Part shown: piece after piece, positions 7,935 to 16,286 of the stretch
Layout of the letters: each line of letters begins with the position of its first letter
How positions within the stretch are numbered: position 1 is the stretch's first letter
Assembly (NCBI GenBank): GCA_024103495.1
Contig: JAGFIQ010000083.1
Location: 1-37,869 of the forward strand
Direction of reading: 5' to 3'
Origin: Aridibacter famidurans
Lineage (GTDB): Bacteria; Acidobacteriota; Blastocatellia; Pyrinomonadales; Pyrinomonadaceae
Length of the DNA stretch: 37,869 nt
Position numbers and translations under genes: made by a program
The notes under the pieces: model-generated
What the model was told of the DNA's origin: nothing
The model's input: the letters and a program-made list of their open reading frames with translations, nothing else
The model's database searches: none

Positions 7935-8711
7935 CTAGGTCTGTTCCGGCTTTTCCTCGTAGATCCGGACAAGGCCCCTTATGACCTTGACCTCCAGAGC
8001 TTCGTCAAGACCGGGCGCGTCGTCCAGGGTCCGGCCGTAGATCTTCGTTATCTCGAACTGCTCGCGCCACTTTCTTTCCTCTTTTTCGCGCATCGAGTGC
8101 TTGATGCGGCTCCGATCGAGATCCCGGACCTTTTGCCGAAGCTGCCTAAGTGATTCGTTGAGCGCGTTGACGGTATGCTGGCGGTAGACGTAGAAGGACT
8201 TCCTGACTGCCATTACCACCGCTCTTTCGTTGAGCGAGTCATAGAACGGGGCTTCGAGTACGACGGTCTTCGCCGCTTCAAGAAAGGCCTCGGCCATTCC
8301 GGCGTCCTCAAGTCTGGAATCGGCTTTGTTGAAGTTCGCGGGAAGCAGATCGGTCTCGCCGAAGAGCGCGGCGATCGCCAGGCCTCGCTCCGGAAAAGAC
8401 ACGTCCAGCTTGAACTGCATCTTCCAGGCGCCGACGTAGAGCTGCCTCGGTGCGCAGTGAGCGGCCTCGGTCCCTTTAGTACGGCTGCCCCGCAGGCTTT
8501 GCGCTTCGGCGCCGCCCAGCGAGATCGGTTCGTGGGGTAGGACGTGCCCGCACTTCACCATGCAGAAGAGGTCTGCAAGGATCTTCGCGACGACACGCTC
8601 CCGGTTCTTTTCGTGAACAGCCGCGCGTTTTTCCAGCTCCATCGGCATCAGGTGGACCCCGCTGTATGCCGGCCGCCCTATCTGTTTCCAGGGGTCTTTT
8701 CTTATCGCCAT
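7935..8711 (-). CDS. Unrecognised protein
   Basis: A 258-residue protein starting at the ATG at 8711 (MAIRKDPWKQIG). An upstream extension of 20 residues is possible but has unlike composition. No signal peptide or membrane segment is seen. The C-terminal third is strongly charged, with a likely helical Arg/Lys/Glu-rich stretch (RQLRQKVRDLDRSRIKHSMREKEERKW). Several histidines and cysteines (CMVKCGH near residue 50) could bind metal, but no known motif is clear. It converges with asd (10 bp between stops) and diverges from purB. I do not recognise the family. Confidence 0.6.
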   Translation of the reverse strand: MAIRKDPWKQIGRPAYSGVHLMPMELEKRAAVHEKNRERVVAKILADLFCMVKCGHVLPHEPISLGGAEAQSLRGSRTKGTEAAHCAPRQLYVGAWKMQFKLDVSFPERGLAIAALFGETDLLPANFNKADSRLEDAGMAEAFLEAAKTVVLEAPFYDSLNERAVVMAVRKSFYVYRQHTVNALNESLRQLRQKVRDLDRSRIKHSMREKEERKWREQFEITKIYGRTLDDAPGLDEALEVKVIRGLVRIYEEKPEQT

Positions 8712-8903
8712 AGGTGTTCCGATCGTGGGTAAGAACCGATGCCTTGATCTGCAGGCACTGATTCTATGCAAATTATCGTCGTTCGTAAATTACAACGGCG
8801 GGCGGATTTGCGATATATTTCATTTCTTGGCCGTGCTCCCGAACGGCGCGTTCGTTTCCGGGGCCGTCAGGCCTCCGTAGAATTCAACTGAGACTTCCGA
8901 CAA

Positions 8904-10196
8904 ATGATCGACCGATATACATTGCCCGAAATGGGGTCCGTGTGGACCCTCGAGAACAAGTTCCGAAAGTGGCTGGATGTTGAGATAGCCGTTTGCGAGG
9001 TGCACGCCGAGGACGGCACGATACCCGCCGACGCAGTTCGTGAAATAAAGGAGAAGGCTGATTTTTCGGTCGAGCGGATCGACGAGATCGAAAAAGTTAC
9101 CGATCACGATGTGATCGCCTTCACGACGAACCTCGCCGAGAACATCGGTGAATCGTCCCGGTTCGTTCATTACGGCCTTACTTCCTCGGACGTCGTGGAC
9201 ACGGCGAACGCGCTGCTTCTGAAAAAATCCTGCGAGATCCTTCTTGAAAAGACAGGCAGTCTGCTCGAAGTTCTTAAGCGAAGGGCGTACGAGTTCAAGG
9301 ACACGCCGCAGATGGGCCGCACGCACGGCATTCACGCCGAACCGACCGCGTTCGGGATGACGTTCGCTCTCTGGTACTCGGAAATGGAGCGGAACCGCGA
9401 AAGGCTGGAGCGCGCGAAAGATGCGGTGTCGGTAGGGAAGATATCCGGAGCGGTCGGCGCGTTCGCGCATCTCGATCCGGGCGTGGAAGAACGCGTATGC
9501 GAACGCCTTGGACTGAAGCCCGCCGCGATCTCTACGCAGGTGATCCAGCGCGACCGGTATGCCGAATACCTTGCGACGCTCGGTATCGTGGCTTCGAGCC
9601 TGGAGAAGATGGCGCTCCAGGTGCGCCACTGGCAGCGAACGGAGGTCCGGGAAGCCCAGGAGAAGTTCAAGACAGGGCAGAAAGGCTCTTCCGCTATGCC
9701 CCACAAAAGGAACCCGATCCTCTCTGAGAAGATCTGCGGGCTTGCGAGGACAGTGCGCGCCAATTCGATCGTCGGGATGGAGAACGTCGCGCTATGGCAC
9801 GAGCGCGACATATCGCATTCGTCCGCCGAGCGGATGGTCCTGCCGGATTCGTCGGTGACCCTTGACTACCTCCTCGCGAAGGCGACGTCGCTCCTCGACG
9901 GGCTCGTCGTCTATCCGGAGAACATGCTGAAGAACATAGGCGCGACTCGCGGGCTCATATTTAGCGGACAGCTGATGCTGGCGCTGACCCAAAAGGGAGT
10001 TTCACGTGAGGATGCCTACGCCTGGACCCAGAGGAACGCGATGAAGGTCTGGGACGAGGGCGGGAACTATTACCATTTAATAAAAGAAGACACGGACATC
10101 TCTTCAAGACTTTCGAATGAAGAGATCGACCGTGTCTTCGATCTGAAACACTACCTGCGAAACGTCGACAAGGTGTTCGCAAGGGTGTTCGGTTAG
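8904..10196 (+). CDS. purB: Adenylosuccinate lyase
   Basis: A 430-residue member of the fumarase/aspartase superfamily. It carries the superfamily signature GSSAMPHKRNP (around residue 262, flexible catalytic loop), the TSSDVVDTANALL motif, and QMGRTHGIHAEP with the catalytic histidine. It cleaves succinyl-AICAR to AICAR and adenylosuccinate to AMP, each releasing fumarate, and so acts twice in purine synthesis. The start MIDRYTLPEMGSVW is typical for the short bacterial type. The gene is monocistronic here and its stop is one base from the convergent membrane-protein gene. purS and purQ lie 1 kb downstream. Confidence 0.95.
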   Translation: MIDRYTLPEMGSVWTLENKFRKWLDVEIAVCEVHAEDGTIPADAVREIKEKADFSVERIDEIEKVTDHDVIAFTTNLAENIGESSRFVHYGLTSSDVVDTANALLLKKSCEILLEKTGSLLEVLKRRAYEFKDTPQMGRTHGIHAEPTAFGMTFALWYSEMERNRERLERAKDAVSVGKISGAVGAFAHLDPGVEERVCERLGLKPAAISTQVIQRDRYAEYLATLGIVASSLEKMALQVRHWQRTEVREAQEKFKTGQKGSSAMPHKRNPILSEKICGLARTVRANSIVGMENVALWHERDISHSSAERMVLPDSSVTLDYLLAKATSLLDGLVVYPENMLKNIGATRGLIFSGQLMLALTQKGVSREDAYAWTQRNAMKVWDEGGNYYHLIKEDTDISSRLSNEEIDRVFDLKHYLRNVDKVFARVFG

Positions 10197-10197
10197 T

Positions 10198-10581
10198 TTA
10201 GCTCGACCATTTCTCGGCCATATTGCCGACGATCGGCAACTTCCACATATTCCCGCCGTAAGACTTGACTGCAGCCATGATCAAACCGATCAGCCACGCC
10301 AGCCAGACCACGAAAAGAAGAAGATAAAGCAACGATCCGATCAGCCCGAGGATGTCCGACATCGCTCCAAGTACGACTGTGATGATGGTTATGAGGATCA
10401 TCGCGGCTATGTACACGACTATGAAGCCAACCGTGTAAAGGACCGACTGGAATGCATGGAACCGAACGAACTTGTTGTCCTTCTCGATGAATATGAGAAT
10501 CAGCGCGACAATCCCGATGATGTATCCGATCAGTGCCGTGATATTTCCGTCGAGACCAAGAGCAGATTTTTGGTTTTCCAT
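10198..10581 (-). CDS. DUF4870/Tic20-like small membrane protein A
   Basis: A 127-residue integral membrane protein with about three or four hydrophobic segments (residues 16-33, 46-72, 77-108). The KDNKFVRFHAFQSVLYTVGF stretch between the first two segments matches the DUF4870/Tic20-like motif. The function in bacteria is unknown. It is a paralogue of the next upstream gene: both begin with MEN, share the D.N..AL.GY/CY beginning and end with K.Y.G....LPI.G.MA.K. They are 47 bp apart and likely one transcript. The end lies one base from purB, convergent, without an obvious terminator between them. Confidence 0.8.
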   Translation of the reverse strand: MENQKSALGLDGNITALIGYIIGIVALILIFIEKDNKFVRFHAFQSVLYTVGFIVVYIAAMILITIITVVLGAMSDILGLIGSLLYLLLFVVWLAWLIGLIMAAVKSYGGNMWKLPIVGNMAEKWSS

Positions 10582-10628
10582 AGTGTTTTGTTTGGTTTAC
10601 CTCGAGTGAAGTGATGTGAATTTCCGGT

Positions 10629-11066
10629 CTAGCCCGAGTACTTGTCCGCCATCTTACCAATGATCGGCAACTTGAACAATTCCCCGTTGTATCCCTTGAT
10701 GGCCCCCAGGATCTGTCCGACCATGAGCAACAGAGAACAGATGATCGCGAGGATGTAAAACACGAACGAAACGATCATCACGATCAGCGATACGATCGGG
10801 AATCCGATCATAGAATCAATGACCGCGCCGATTATCGAGCCGAAAAAGATCAGGACGAACAGGACTATGAGGATCACAAAGGGCACGATGCTCAGAAGAA
10901 TCGACTGCCACGCGTGGAATCTCGCCAGTTTGTTACGCTTGTCCTGGAGCACGGTGATGATGCTAAGAATCAATCCCAGAAAGCATACGAAGTTGCCCAG
11001 ATAGCAGAGCAGTGCGACCAGGTTTGCGTCCATGTCGAATACGGATTTCCCGTGAGCGTTCTCCAT
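10629..11066 (-). CDS. DUF4870/Tic20-like small membrane protein B
   Basis: A 145-residue paralogue of the neighbour downstream. It starts with MENAHGKSVFDMDANLVALLCYLGN, then carries KRNKLARFHAWQSILLS (the conserved His-Gln loop motif) and three further hydrophobic segments rich in Ile and Val, ending with KLPIIGKMADKYSG. A perfect AAGGAGG site (plus-strand 11079-11085) lies 12 bp before the ATG. The shared C-terminal tail suggests a conserved cytosolic or periplasmic contact. Its role is unknown, although some family members are associated with protein export and membrane adaptation. Confidence 0.8.
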   Translation of the reverse strand: MENAHGKSVFDMDANLVALLCYLGNFVCFLGLILSIITVLQDKRNKLARFHAWQSILLSIVPFVILIVLFVLIFFGSIIGAVIDSMIGFPIVSLIVMIVSFVFYILAIICSLLLMVGQILGAIKGYNGELFKLPIIGKMADKYSG

Positions 11067-11153
11067 TTAGCGCTTGAACCTCCTTGAGTTCCCTTAAGTG
11101 ATTGTATTTCGATTAGTTAGAATCCGGATCGCGTAGAATTTAACACAACTGCG

Positions 11154-11181
11154 TTGCATATCACAAGAATTTACGTAAAAT
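11154..11181 (+). promoter_or_regulatory. Candidate promoter for purS-purQ
   Basis: TTGCAT (11154-11159), 16 bp and TAAAAT (11176-11181, one mismatch to consensus) lie 22 bp before the purS ATG in the A+T-rich spacer between the divergent genes. The -35 match is weak. No PurR-type operator or purine riboswitch fold was seen. Confidence 0.4.
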
Positions 11182-11203
11182 CTAAGCTTTTCCGGAGCCC
11201 CTT

Positions 11204-11467
11204 ATGAAAGCAAAAGTGTACGTTACCCTGAAGCAAGGCGTTCTCGATCCGCAGGGCAAGGCGATCCACCATTCAGCGGAGCTGCTCGGCTTTGAGAAGA
11301 TCGGAGACATCCGCCAGGGCAAGTATTTCGAGATCACTCTCGATCAGGGGCTTTCGGCGAAAGAGGCTCTGGAAACGGCTGAGAAGATCGCGAAGGATGT
11401 ACTCGCCAATCCCGTCATCGAGGACTTCTCGGTCGTCATAGACGAAACCGCGGCCGAATCAGCCTGA
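11204..11467 (+). CDS. purS: Phosphoribosylformylglycinamidine synthase subunit PurS
   Basis: An 87-residue protein matching PurS in size and motifs: KVYVTLKQGVLDPQGKAIHHSAELLGF at the N-terminus and IRQGKYFEI in the middle, with the usual alpha-beta dimer fold. PurS bridges PurL and PurQ in the three-part FGAM synthase of the fourth purine step. Its separate existence shows that this organism uses the small PurL type. It lies 9 bp upstream of purQ. purL is not in the window. Confidence 0.95.
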   Translation: MKAKVYVTLKQGVLDPQGKAIHHSAELLGFEKIGDIRQGKYFEITLDQGLSAKEALETAEKIAKDVLANPVIEDFSVVIDETAAESA

Positions 11468-11476
11468 TCCCATCCT

Positions 11477-12178
11477 ATGAAGTTCGGAGTTCTAGTCTTT
11501 CCAGGTTCAAATTGCGACCACGACGCGTACCACGTGCTTTCAAAGCATGTCGGCCAGCCCGTGGACTTCATATGGCACCGCCAGACAGACCTCGCGGGCT
11601 ATGACGCCGTGATCGTCCCCGGCGGTTTTTCATACGGAGATTATCTGCGTGCGGGCGCTCTCGCGCGATTTTCGCCGGTGATGAAAGCGGTAAAAGAATT
11701 CTCGGCGGAAGGGAAGTTCGTCTTCGGGATCTGCAACGGATTCCAGATCCTCTGCGAGGCGGGTCTGCTGCCGGGCGCGCTGATGCGCAACAGCAACCTG
11801 CATTTCGTGTGCAAGCACGTCAATTTAAGGGTCGAGAACAACCGCACGCCATACACGGACGAGATCACTGAATCGAAGGTACTTTCGATCCCCATCGCGC
11901 ACGCCGACGGCAATTATGTCTGCGACGACGAGACCTTCCAGTCGCTTGAAGAGAACGGCCAGATCGTTTTCAGGTATTGCGACGAGAACGGAGAGGTGAA
12001 TGCAGATTCGAATCCCAACGGTTCGCGGTCGAACATAGCCGGGATATGCAATCTAGACCGGAACGTGCTCGGAATGATGCCTCATCCGGAGCGCGCCTGC
12101 GAGGAACTTCTCGGATCCAACGACGGGCGGGAGATCTTCCGCTCCCTCGCCAATTCCATCGAAGCGCTCGCCGCCTAG
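11477..12178 (+). CDS. purQ: Phosphoribosylformylglycinamidine synthase, glutaminase subunit PurQ
   Basis: A 233-residue class I glutamine amidotransferase. The nucleophile lies in [10 protein letters not shown] (C86), preceded by [16 protein letters not shown], and the catalytic His/Glu lie in [11 protein letters not shown] near the C-terminus. It releases ammonia from glutamine for PurL to convert FGAR to FGAM. The N-terminus [16 protein letters not shown] is typical. The stop codon overlaps that of the convergent gene: the four bases CTAG at 12175-12178 supply both TAG stops. Confidence 0.96.
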   Translation: MKFGVLVFPGSNCDHDAYHVLSKHVGQPVDFIWHRQTDLAGYDAVIVPGGFSYGDYLRAGALARFSPVMKAVKEFSAEGKFVFGICNGFQILCEAGLLPGALMRNSNLHFVCKHVNLRVENNRTPYTDEITESKVLSIPIAHADGNYVCDDETFQSLEENGQIVFRYCDENGEVNADSNPNGSRSNIAGICNLDRNVLGMMPHPERACEELLGSNDGREIFRSLANSIEALAA

Positions 12179-12921
12179 TTAGCCTTATACCAGTAGATCT
12201 CTAGCGAATAAGACCGCGCCCCTCCGTCTTCGTCCTTTATTCGAATCACCGCCGAGTAATCGTTACCGGCATTCGGCTGCTGGATGACTGATACGATTCC
12301 CCTTCCGTCGGTTTTCAACGCTCTAACGATCAGGTCGTTCTCCCGCGGCAGCGCGGATGTGAAACTATAGGTGCCCTCTTCGAGCGTTCTGCCTGAGATC
12401 GCCTCGGATGTGATCCTCGTCCCGCTGACCGTGAGGTGTACCTCGTTGTCGACCTCACCATTCCAGAAGAACCTTCCGAGAATCCTGGAATCGTCAACAT
12501 CGGCGCCGTCGTCCGTGGCAGGCGGCGGAGTCGTTGGCCCGGCTGTGCCCGCAGCTAGGTCGAAGATCAGCGAATCGATGCTGTTCTTGAGAGCGCCCCA
12601 GGTTCCTCCCGTCGATGGGAAATTCTCCGACAGCTCTTTCAGCACGTTTGCTGCCAGCCTCAGGTCGCCAATGTCGTATTTGTCATTAACGATCTTCTCC
12701 ATAAGCCTGGCCGCGGCGAGGACCTGCTCGGCGAGAAATGCCTGCTCTATCGCGTCGGACGAGTTCTGCCGTCCTCTCTGAAACGTATCGCCGGTCGCTT
12801 TTGAGACGGCCTCGGCGGCATCCTTCACGCGGTCGGCCGAGCGTTCAAGCCGCGAATAGTCCTGGGCCGAGGCGAGAACGCTGAGAAGTAAGACTGCTGA
12901 AATTACTGCGATAGACCTCAC
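12175..12921 (-). CDS. Exported protein of unknown function
   Basis: A 248-residue protein read from a GTG at 12921. This start is chosen because a perfect AAGGAGG (plus-strand 12931-12937) lies nine bases upstream and gives a clean signal peptide ([20 protein letters not shown]). A longer frame upstream to 13110 is Arg-rich and unlikely to be translated. The mature part has a helical N-half ([24 protein letters not shown]...), a Pro/Thr-rich linker (about residues 135-145) and a C-terminal beta-rich domain of about 100 residues ([22 protein letters not shown]...). I recognise no family for either half. Confidence 0.75.
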   Translation of the reverse strand: MRSIAVISAVLLLSVLASAQDYSRLERSADRVKDAAEAVSKATGDTFQRGRQNSSDAIEQAFLAEQVLAAARLMEKIVNDKYDIGDLRLAANVLKELSENFPSTGGTWGALKNSIDSLIFDLAAGTAGPTTPPPATDDGADVDDSRILGRFFWNGEVDNEVHLTVSGTRITSEAISGRTLEEGTYSFTSALPRENDLIVRALKTDGRGIVSVIQQPNAGNDYSAVIRIKDEDGGARSYSLEIYWYKAN

Positions 12922-13057
12922 GGTAAGTGTCCTCCTTGGAAACGGCAGGGAAAGAATCGGGATCTTCCGCAGATTATTTGCGAAGCCGGGGTAAGTCAAG
13001 AACTTCGTTGATCGGCGACAATGCCGGGGGCGACGTAACGCGAACTTCAGTTTGCGC

Positions 13058-13373
13058 CGCGCGGATGCGCGGATGGTGCGGGCGAGGACGCCCGCGGTCC
13101 GGCGTGACAAGCTTTAGCTTATCGTACATCTGTTCTGAACAACTCGTCGCGAGGCGCGTTGAAATCTGATCGTGACGCCGCTACGCGGCTAGAGAGATGT
13201 GACTCCCGTCGGAGCCGGAGACATTGTGGATGTCGCGATGCTATTAACATTACGCGCCGATGGCGCGCTTCTTCGGCCAATGATCCTTGATCAATGGAGA
13301 GGCCGGTCGCTACCGCTCCCGGTACTGATTCGCGCGGATGCGCGGATTGTGCGGGCGAGGACGCCCGCGGTCC
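13058..13373. repeat. Two 43-bp direct repeats, members of a dispersed GCGGGCG palindrome family
   Basis: Positions 13058-13100 and 13331-13373 are identical except for one base. Each ends in GCGGGCG-AGGA-CGCCCGC-GGTCC, a 7-bp stem with a four-base loop. The same core occurs inverted at 34677-34699 and 35855-35877 with one change in the loop. A different short palindrome, GCCGCTACGCGGC, lies between them at 13177-13189. The spacer 12922-13418 holds no gene. Confidence 0.8.
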
Positions 13374-13419
13374 AAACGACTCGTCATTGGCCATTGACCC
13401 ATGAACATTGATCATTGGT
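13276..13419. repeat. Inverted pair of heptamer arrays next to the dedA stop codon
   Basis: Five 7-bp units of CATTGRY type fill 13385-13419 and run into the dedA stop (13419-13421). Three complementary units (GCCAATG, ATCCTTG, ATCAATG) fill 13276-13296. In the dedA transcript, the first array would follow the stop at once and could pair with the second about 90 bases later. Confidence 0.65.
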
Positions 13420-14111
13420 CACGCCCTTTTCTCGGGTTCTGCGTCTTCGTCAGGATGAGGGGAGCCGGTCAGGTGGAGCTTTTCTTCAAGGTCGTGGATC
13501 TTCTCTTCAATTCGGTAGATCGTCAGCGGGTCGGCTTCCTCGATCTTGTCCGAGAGCAGGAACCGCTCGATCATGTAAAAGATGATGATCCCGGCCAGCA
13601 CGATGAAGAACACTGCGATACCTATCTGCTGAAAGTCGCCGATGATCGTCGTCACCGCGCCGCTGAAAAAGTAGCCGACGCTTGCGAGAAGAAGGACCCA
13701 GATCGAACAGCTTATGAAATCAAGGAAGAGGAAACGGTGGAGAGGCATACGGCCGATGCCGTTGAACAGGCACATCGCCGCACGGATGCCGTAGATGTAC
13801 TTCGAAACGATGATCGCGGTCCCGCCGAACTTCTCGATCAGGCGTTCGATCCTCGGCTGGGCCATCTTGTAAAAAGCGTGGTTCTTAACCGATTGCTGGA
13901 AGAGCCGTCCGACGAAATAGCCGAAGGTATCTCCGACCATGCCGCCAAGAGTTCCGAAGATGTAAACCTTTAAGAAGCTGAATGGGCCGAAGTAGCCCTG
14001 GTGAGCGAGGACGCCGGCGAGAAGGAGAGTGATATCGCCTTCGACGGTGCAGAGTGCGAAGACCGCGTAGATGCCGTACTGCTCGAATAATTGATAGAAC
14101 GTTTCCTGCAT
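13419..14111 (-). CDS. DedA family (SNARE-associated/VTT domain) membrane protein
   Basis: A 230-residue protein starting at the ATG at 14111 (MQETFYQLFEQYGIYAVF). It shows the DedA/VTT features: an early acidic re-entrant segment (CTVEGDITLLLAGVLAHQGYF), GGMVGDTFGYFVGR, and the RAAMCLFNGIGRMPLHRFLFLDFISC block with the conserved Arg and Gly. Two or three further membrane segments follow, then a charged, coiled-coil-like tail of about 45 residues. DedA proteins are implicated in membrane lipid transport (undecaprenyl phosphate or phospholipid flipping) and envelope homeostasis. The longer open frame upstream to 14864 is antisense to the ROK gene and is discarded. Confidence 0.88.
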   Translation of the reverse strand: MQETFYQLFEQYGIYAVFALCTVEGDITLLLAGVLAHQGYFGPFSFLKVYIFGTLGGMVGDTFGYFVGRLFQQSVKNHAFYKMAQPRIERLIEKFGGTAIIVSKYIYGIRAAMCLFNGIGRMPLHRFLFLDFISCSIWVLLLASVGYFFSGAVTTIIGDFQQIGIAVFFIVLAGIIIFYMIERFLLSDKIEEADPLTIYRIEEKIHDLEEKLHLTGSPHPDEDAEPEKRA

Positions 14112-14207
14112 GGTGCTAGGACCGGCCTCTTCGCGCGCCCGGACAGGTAAACAAAGATATCCTTCAAACACAGGCGAGTCAAACCTTTTTCCCAGCCGGA
14201 AAACCGT

Positions 14208-14236
14208 TTGACAGAGCCCGGAAGCGGGCATATCAT
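14208..14236 (+). promoter_or_regulatory. Strong sigma-70 promoter of the ROK kinase gene
   Basis: A perfect TTGACA (14208-14213), exactly 17 bp, and TATCAT (14231-14236, one mismatch). The spacer contains a 5-bp inverted repeat GCCCG-GAAG-CGGGC (14216-14229) lying exactly between the two boxes, a possible repressor site. Transcription should begin near 14243, leaving a leader of about 43 bases. Confidence 0.75.
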
Positions 14237-14285
14237 CACCGTGGTTTCGGACCCTAACTTTTTGTACAGAAAGGACGATACAGCG

Positions 14286-15224
14286 ATGCAGGAGACGCCC
14301 GGACCGGGGAATTTGCAGGTCGGGATCGAGGTCGGAAGGACGAGGATCACGACGGTCGCGCTTGATGCGGGCGGCGAGGTGGTCCGCGCCGTTTCGGAAG
14401 AGGTCGACACCGCGGACGAGCCTACGGCGCAGATCGGTAAAGCTGTGACCCGGGCCCACGAAATGTTCGGAGAACAGATCGCGCTCGGTGTCGCGCTGCC
14501 CGGCCTGCTGAAGACCGGAACGGGCCACATCGCGTTCTCCGGGCTCATCCCCGAGCATTCCTCGGTCGACCTTGTCGCCGAGCTCAGGCATTACACCGAT
14601 CTTGAGATCTGTTTCGAGAATGACGCCAATGCTGCCGCCTACGGCGAAATGGTCAAAGGCGCGGGCCGTGGAAGCAATGACATTTTCTATGTGACGCTCG
14701 GCGAGGGAGTCGGCGGCGCGCTCATCCTCGGAAGAAAACTCTGGAGGGGGGCCTCGGGGTTCGCGGGCGAGTTCGGCTACATCGCCGTCAATTCCGAGGG
14801 GATGAAGCTGGAAGACGTCGCATCGACTGCCAATATCATCCGGCGCACCAAGAACTGGTTCCACCAGGACCCTACCTCATCGCTCAATGCCGTCGGCGAG
14901 GACAACATCACGATCGAGGACGTGATACGCGCCGCGGAAGACGACGACGATTTCGCCCAGCTTATGCTTCAGCGGACGGGAATGTACGTCGGAGCCGCAC
15001 TGGCGGGCGTCATCAATCTGCTGAACATTGAAAAGGTGATCGTCGGCGGGGAGATCATGCAGGCGAAACACCTTGTCCTGAAGGGGATCGTCCGGCGGGC
15101 GAGGGAACTGAGCTTCGCTCCCAGCTTTGAAACGGTAGCGATCGCCGAGGGTGAGCTCGGGGCGAATGCGGGCGCGATTGGCGTCGCGCTTCTTGCCGGC
15201 GGCGGCGTTGGAAAAGCGGCGTAG
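14286..15224 (+). CDS. ROK-family protein, glucokinase-like, without the ROK zinc site
   Basis: A 312-residue protein starting at the ATG at 14286 (MQETPGPGNLQVGIEVG), behind an AAAGGA site. ROK features are the N-terminal phosphate loop, CFENDANAAAYGE with the catalytic Asp, VTLGEGVGGALI, and NIEKVIVGGEI. Family enzymes phosphorylate glucose or other hexoses with ATP. Several key positions differ. The usual DxGGT loop reads EVGRT. The zinc-binding histidine of GEFGH is a tyrosine (GEFGY, about Y165), and the CxCGxxGCxE cluster is replaced by NSEGMKLEDVAS. The catalytic Asp is kept, so activity is plausible, but the substrate is uncertain. There is no helix-turn-helix domain, so it is not a NagC-type repressor. 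It diverges from dedA. Confidence 0.8.
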   Translation: MQETPGPGNLQVGIEVGRTRITTVALDAGGEVVRAVSEEVDTADEPTAQIGKAVTRAHEMFGEQIALGVALPGLLKTGTGHIAFSGLIPEHSSVDLVAELRHYTDLEICFENDANAAAYGEMVKGAGRGSNDIFYVTLGEGVGGALILGRKLWRGASGFAGEFGYIAVNSEGMKLEDVASTANIIRRTKNWFHQDPTSSLNAVGEDNITIEDVIRAAEDDDDFAQLMLQRTGMYVGAALAGVINLLNIEKVIVGGEIMQAKHLVLKGIVRRARELSFAPSFETVAIAEGELGANAGAIGVALLAGGGVGKAA

Positions 15225-15356
15225 CGCCGAACTTCTGAAGCTCCCCAACACAAGCGAAAAACCGAAAAGAACCGCAGATAATAAGGGTTATCAGTCCTGC
15301 TTATTTTGTGAAAACTTGCACAATATCCCCGGAGGCATTATTTTCGTGTTGCTAAT

Positions 15357-15384
15357 TTGCGGAATTTTAAAGTTTGAGTAGAAT
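15357..15384 (+). promoter_or_regulatory. Candidate promoter of the act-cox locus
   Basis: TTGCGG (15357-15362), 16 bp and TAGAAT (15379-15384) lie in the A+T-rich spacer before actA, giving a leader of about 130 bases. That leader contains an imperfect inverted repeat (GATCCCGCC ... GGCAGGATC, about 15447-15470) that could fold. The -35 match is poor. Confidence 0.35.
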
Positions 15385-15519
15385 CGTAGGTTAAGCTTTA
15401 ACGTTAGGTCTTAATCAACACAAAAAAGCAGGCTTTTCCCCACCGGATCCCGCCTTCCCGGGCAGGATCGGGGTATAGCTCTAGCTTCTTGGTACCAAAG
15501 GTTTTACGAGAAAAATTCG

Positions 15520-16179
15520 ATGGCTCAACTATTTCATCGCGGAGCGAATCACGTCGCCAAAGCGAGCATGGTCGCGGTCGTTGTTCTGGGAGGACTGGTC
15601 TTCTTCGCCTACACCCAGATCGCACGTTCTTCTTACCTGACGAACAGGTATCTTGAACGACCGCAGCCCGTGCAGTTCTCTCACAAGCACCACGTCGGCG
15701 ACGACGGGATCGACTGCCGCTACTGCCACACCTCGGTCGAGACCGCCGCTTCGGCGGGGATGCCTCCGACCCAGACGTGTATGAATTGCCACAACCAGCT
15801 CTGGGCGGACTCGCCCTACCTTGAGCCGGTTCAGTCGAGCTTCCGCGAGAACACTCCGATCCTTTGGGAAAGGGTCCACGACCTGCCCGAATTCGCGTAC
15901 TTCAACCACAGCATCCACGTCGCGAAGGGCGTCGGATGCTCGACCTGCCACGGCCAGATCGACAATATGCCCGCCGTTTATCAGGAAAACACCCTGCAGA
16001 TGGAATGGTGCCTTTCTTGTCACAGGAATCCGGAAGCTTTCATCCGGCCTAAATCGGAGATCTACAACATGGACTGGAAGGACGGCAACCTGACCGCCGA
16101 GCAGAGGACGGAGCTCGGCAAGGAGTACAAGCTCAGGAGCCGCGAGCTCCTTACGAGCTGCTCGACGTGTCACCGATAG
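15520..16179 (+). CDS. actA: Alternative Complex III subunit A, membrane-anchored pentaheme cytochrome c
   Basis: A 219-residue protein with one N-terminal membrane anchor (about residues 16-33) and five CxxCH heme c sites (C66, C87, C140, C164, C214). The second ligands could come from other histidines such as FSHKHH near residue 54. Five hemes match ActA of characterised ACIII complexes such as that of Rhodothermus marinus. ActA lies on the periplasmic face and passes electrons from the iron-sulfur subunit towards ActE and the oxidase. It is the first gene of the act-cox run. It is followed by a 107-bp spacer with three hairpins before actB. Confidence 0.93.
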   Translation: MAQLFHRGANHVAKASMVAVVVLGGLVFFAYTQIARSSYLTNRYLERPQPVQFSHKHHVGDDGIDCRYCHTSVETAASAGMPPTQTCMNCHNQLWADSPYLEPVQSSFRENTPILWERVHDLPEFAYFNHSIHVAKGVGCSTCHGQIDNMPAVYQENTLQMEWCLSCHRNPEAFIRPKSEIYNMDWKDGNLTAEQRTELGKEYKLRSRELLTSCSTCHR

Positions 16180-16186
16180 GCCGTGC

Positions 16187-16255
16187 GGCGGCCCCTTGGC
16201 CGCCTGGAACGAAGTCGCTCCGCGCGAGGAGCGCGAAAGCCGGCGGACGGCCGGC
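16187..16255 (+). other. Three consecutive hairpins between actA and actB
   Basis: GGCGGCC-CCTT-GGCCGCC (16187-16204), CGCTCC-GCGCGA-GGAGCG (16216-16233) and GCCGGC-GGACG-GCCGGC (16239-16255) lie back to back. None is followed by a T-tract, so they are not intrinsic terminators. They could protect the actA end of the mRNA or lower read-through. This spacer is much longer than most other junctions in the run. Confidence 0.6.
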
Positions 16256-16286
16256 AAGATAAAAACTCGAGGGAACCAGAAACGAA

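Noticed and set aside
10629..11066. Two small membrane proteins as a holin or toxin pair
   Set aside because: Their size and shared RFHA.QS loop fit DUF4870/Tic20-like proteins better, and no lysis or antitoxin gene is near.
11067..11203. Purine riboswitch before purS
   Set aside because: The spacer between the predicted promoter and the ATG is only about 22 bp, too short for the aptamer, and no matching stems were seen.
14112..14864. Upstream extension of the DedA reading frame
   Set aside because: The extension is antisense to the ROK gene and its promoter and lacks DedA homology; the ATG at 14111 gives the normal family length.
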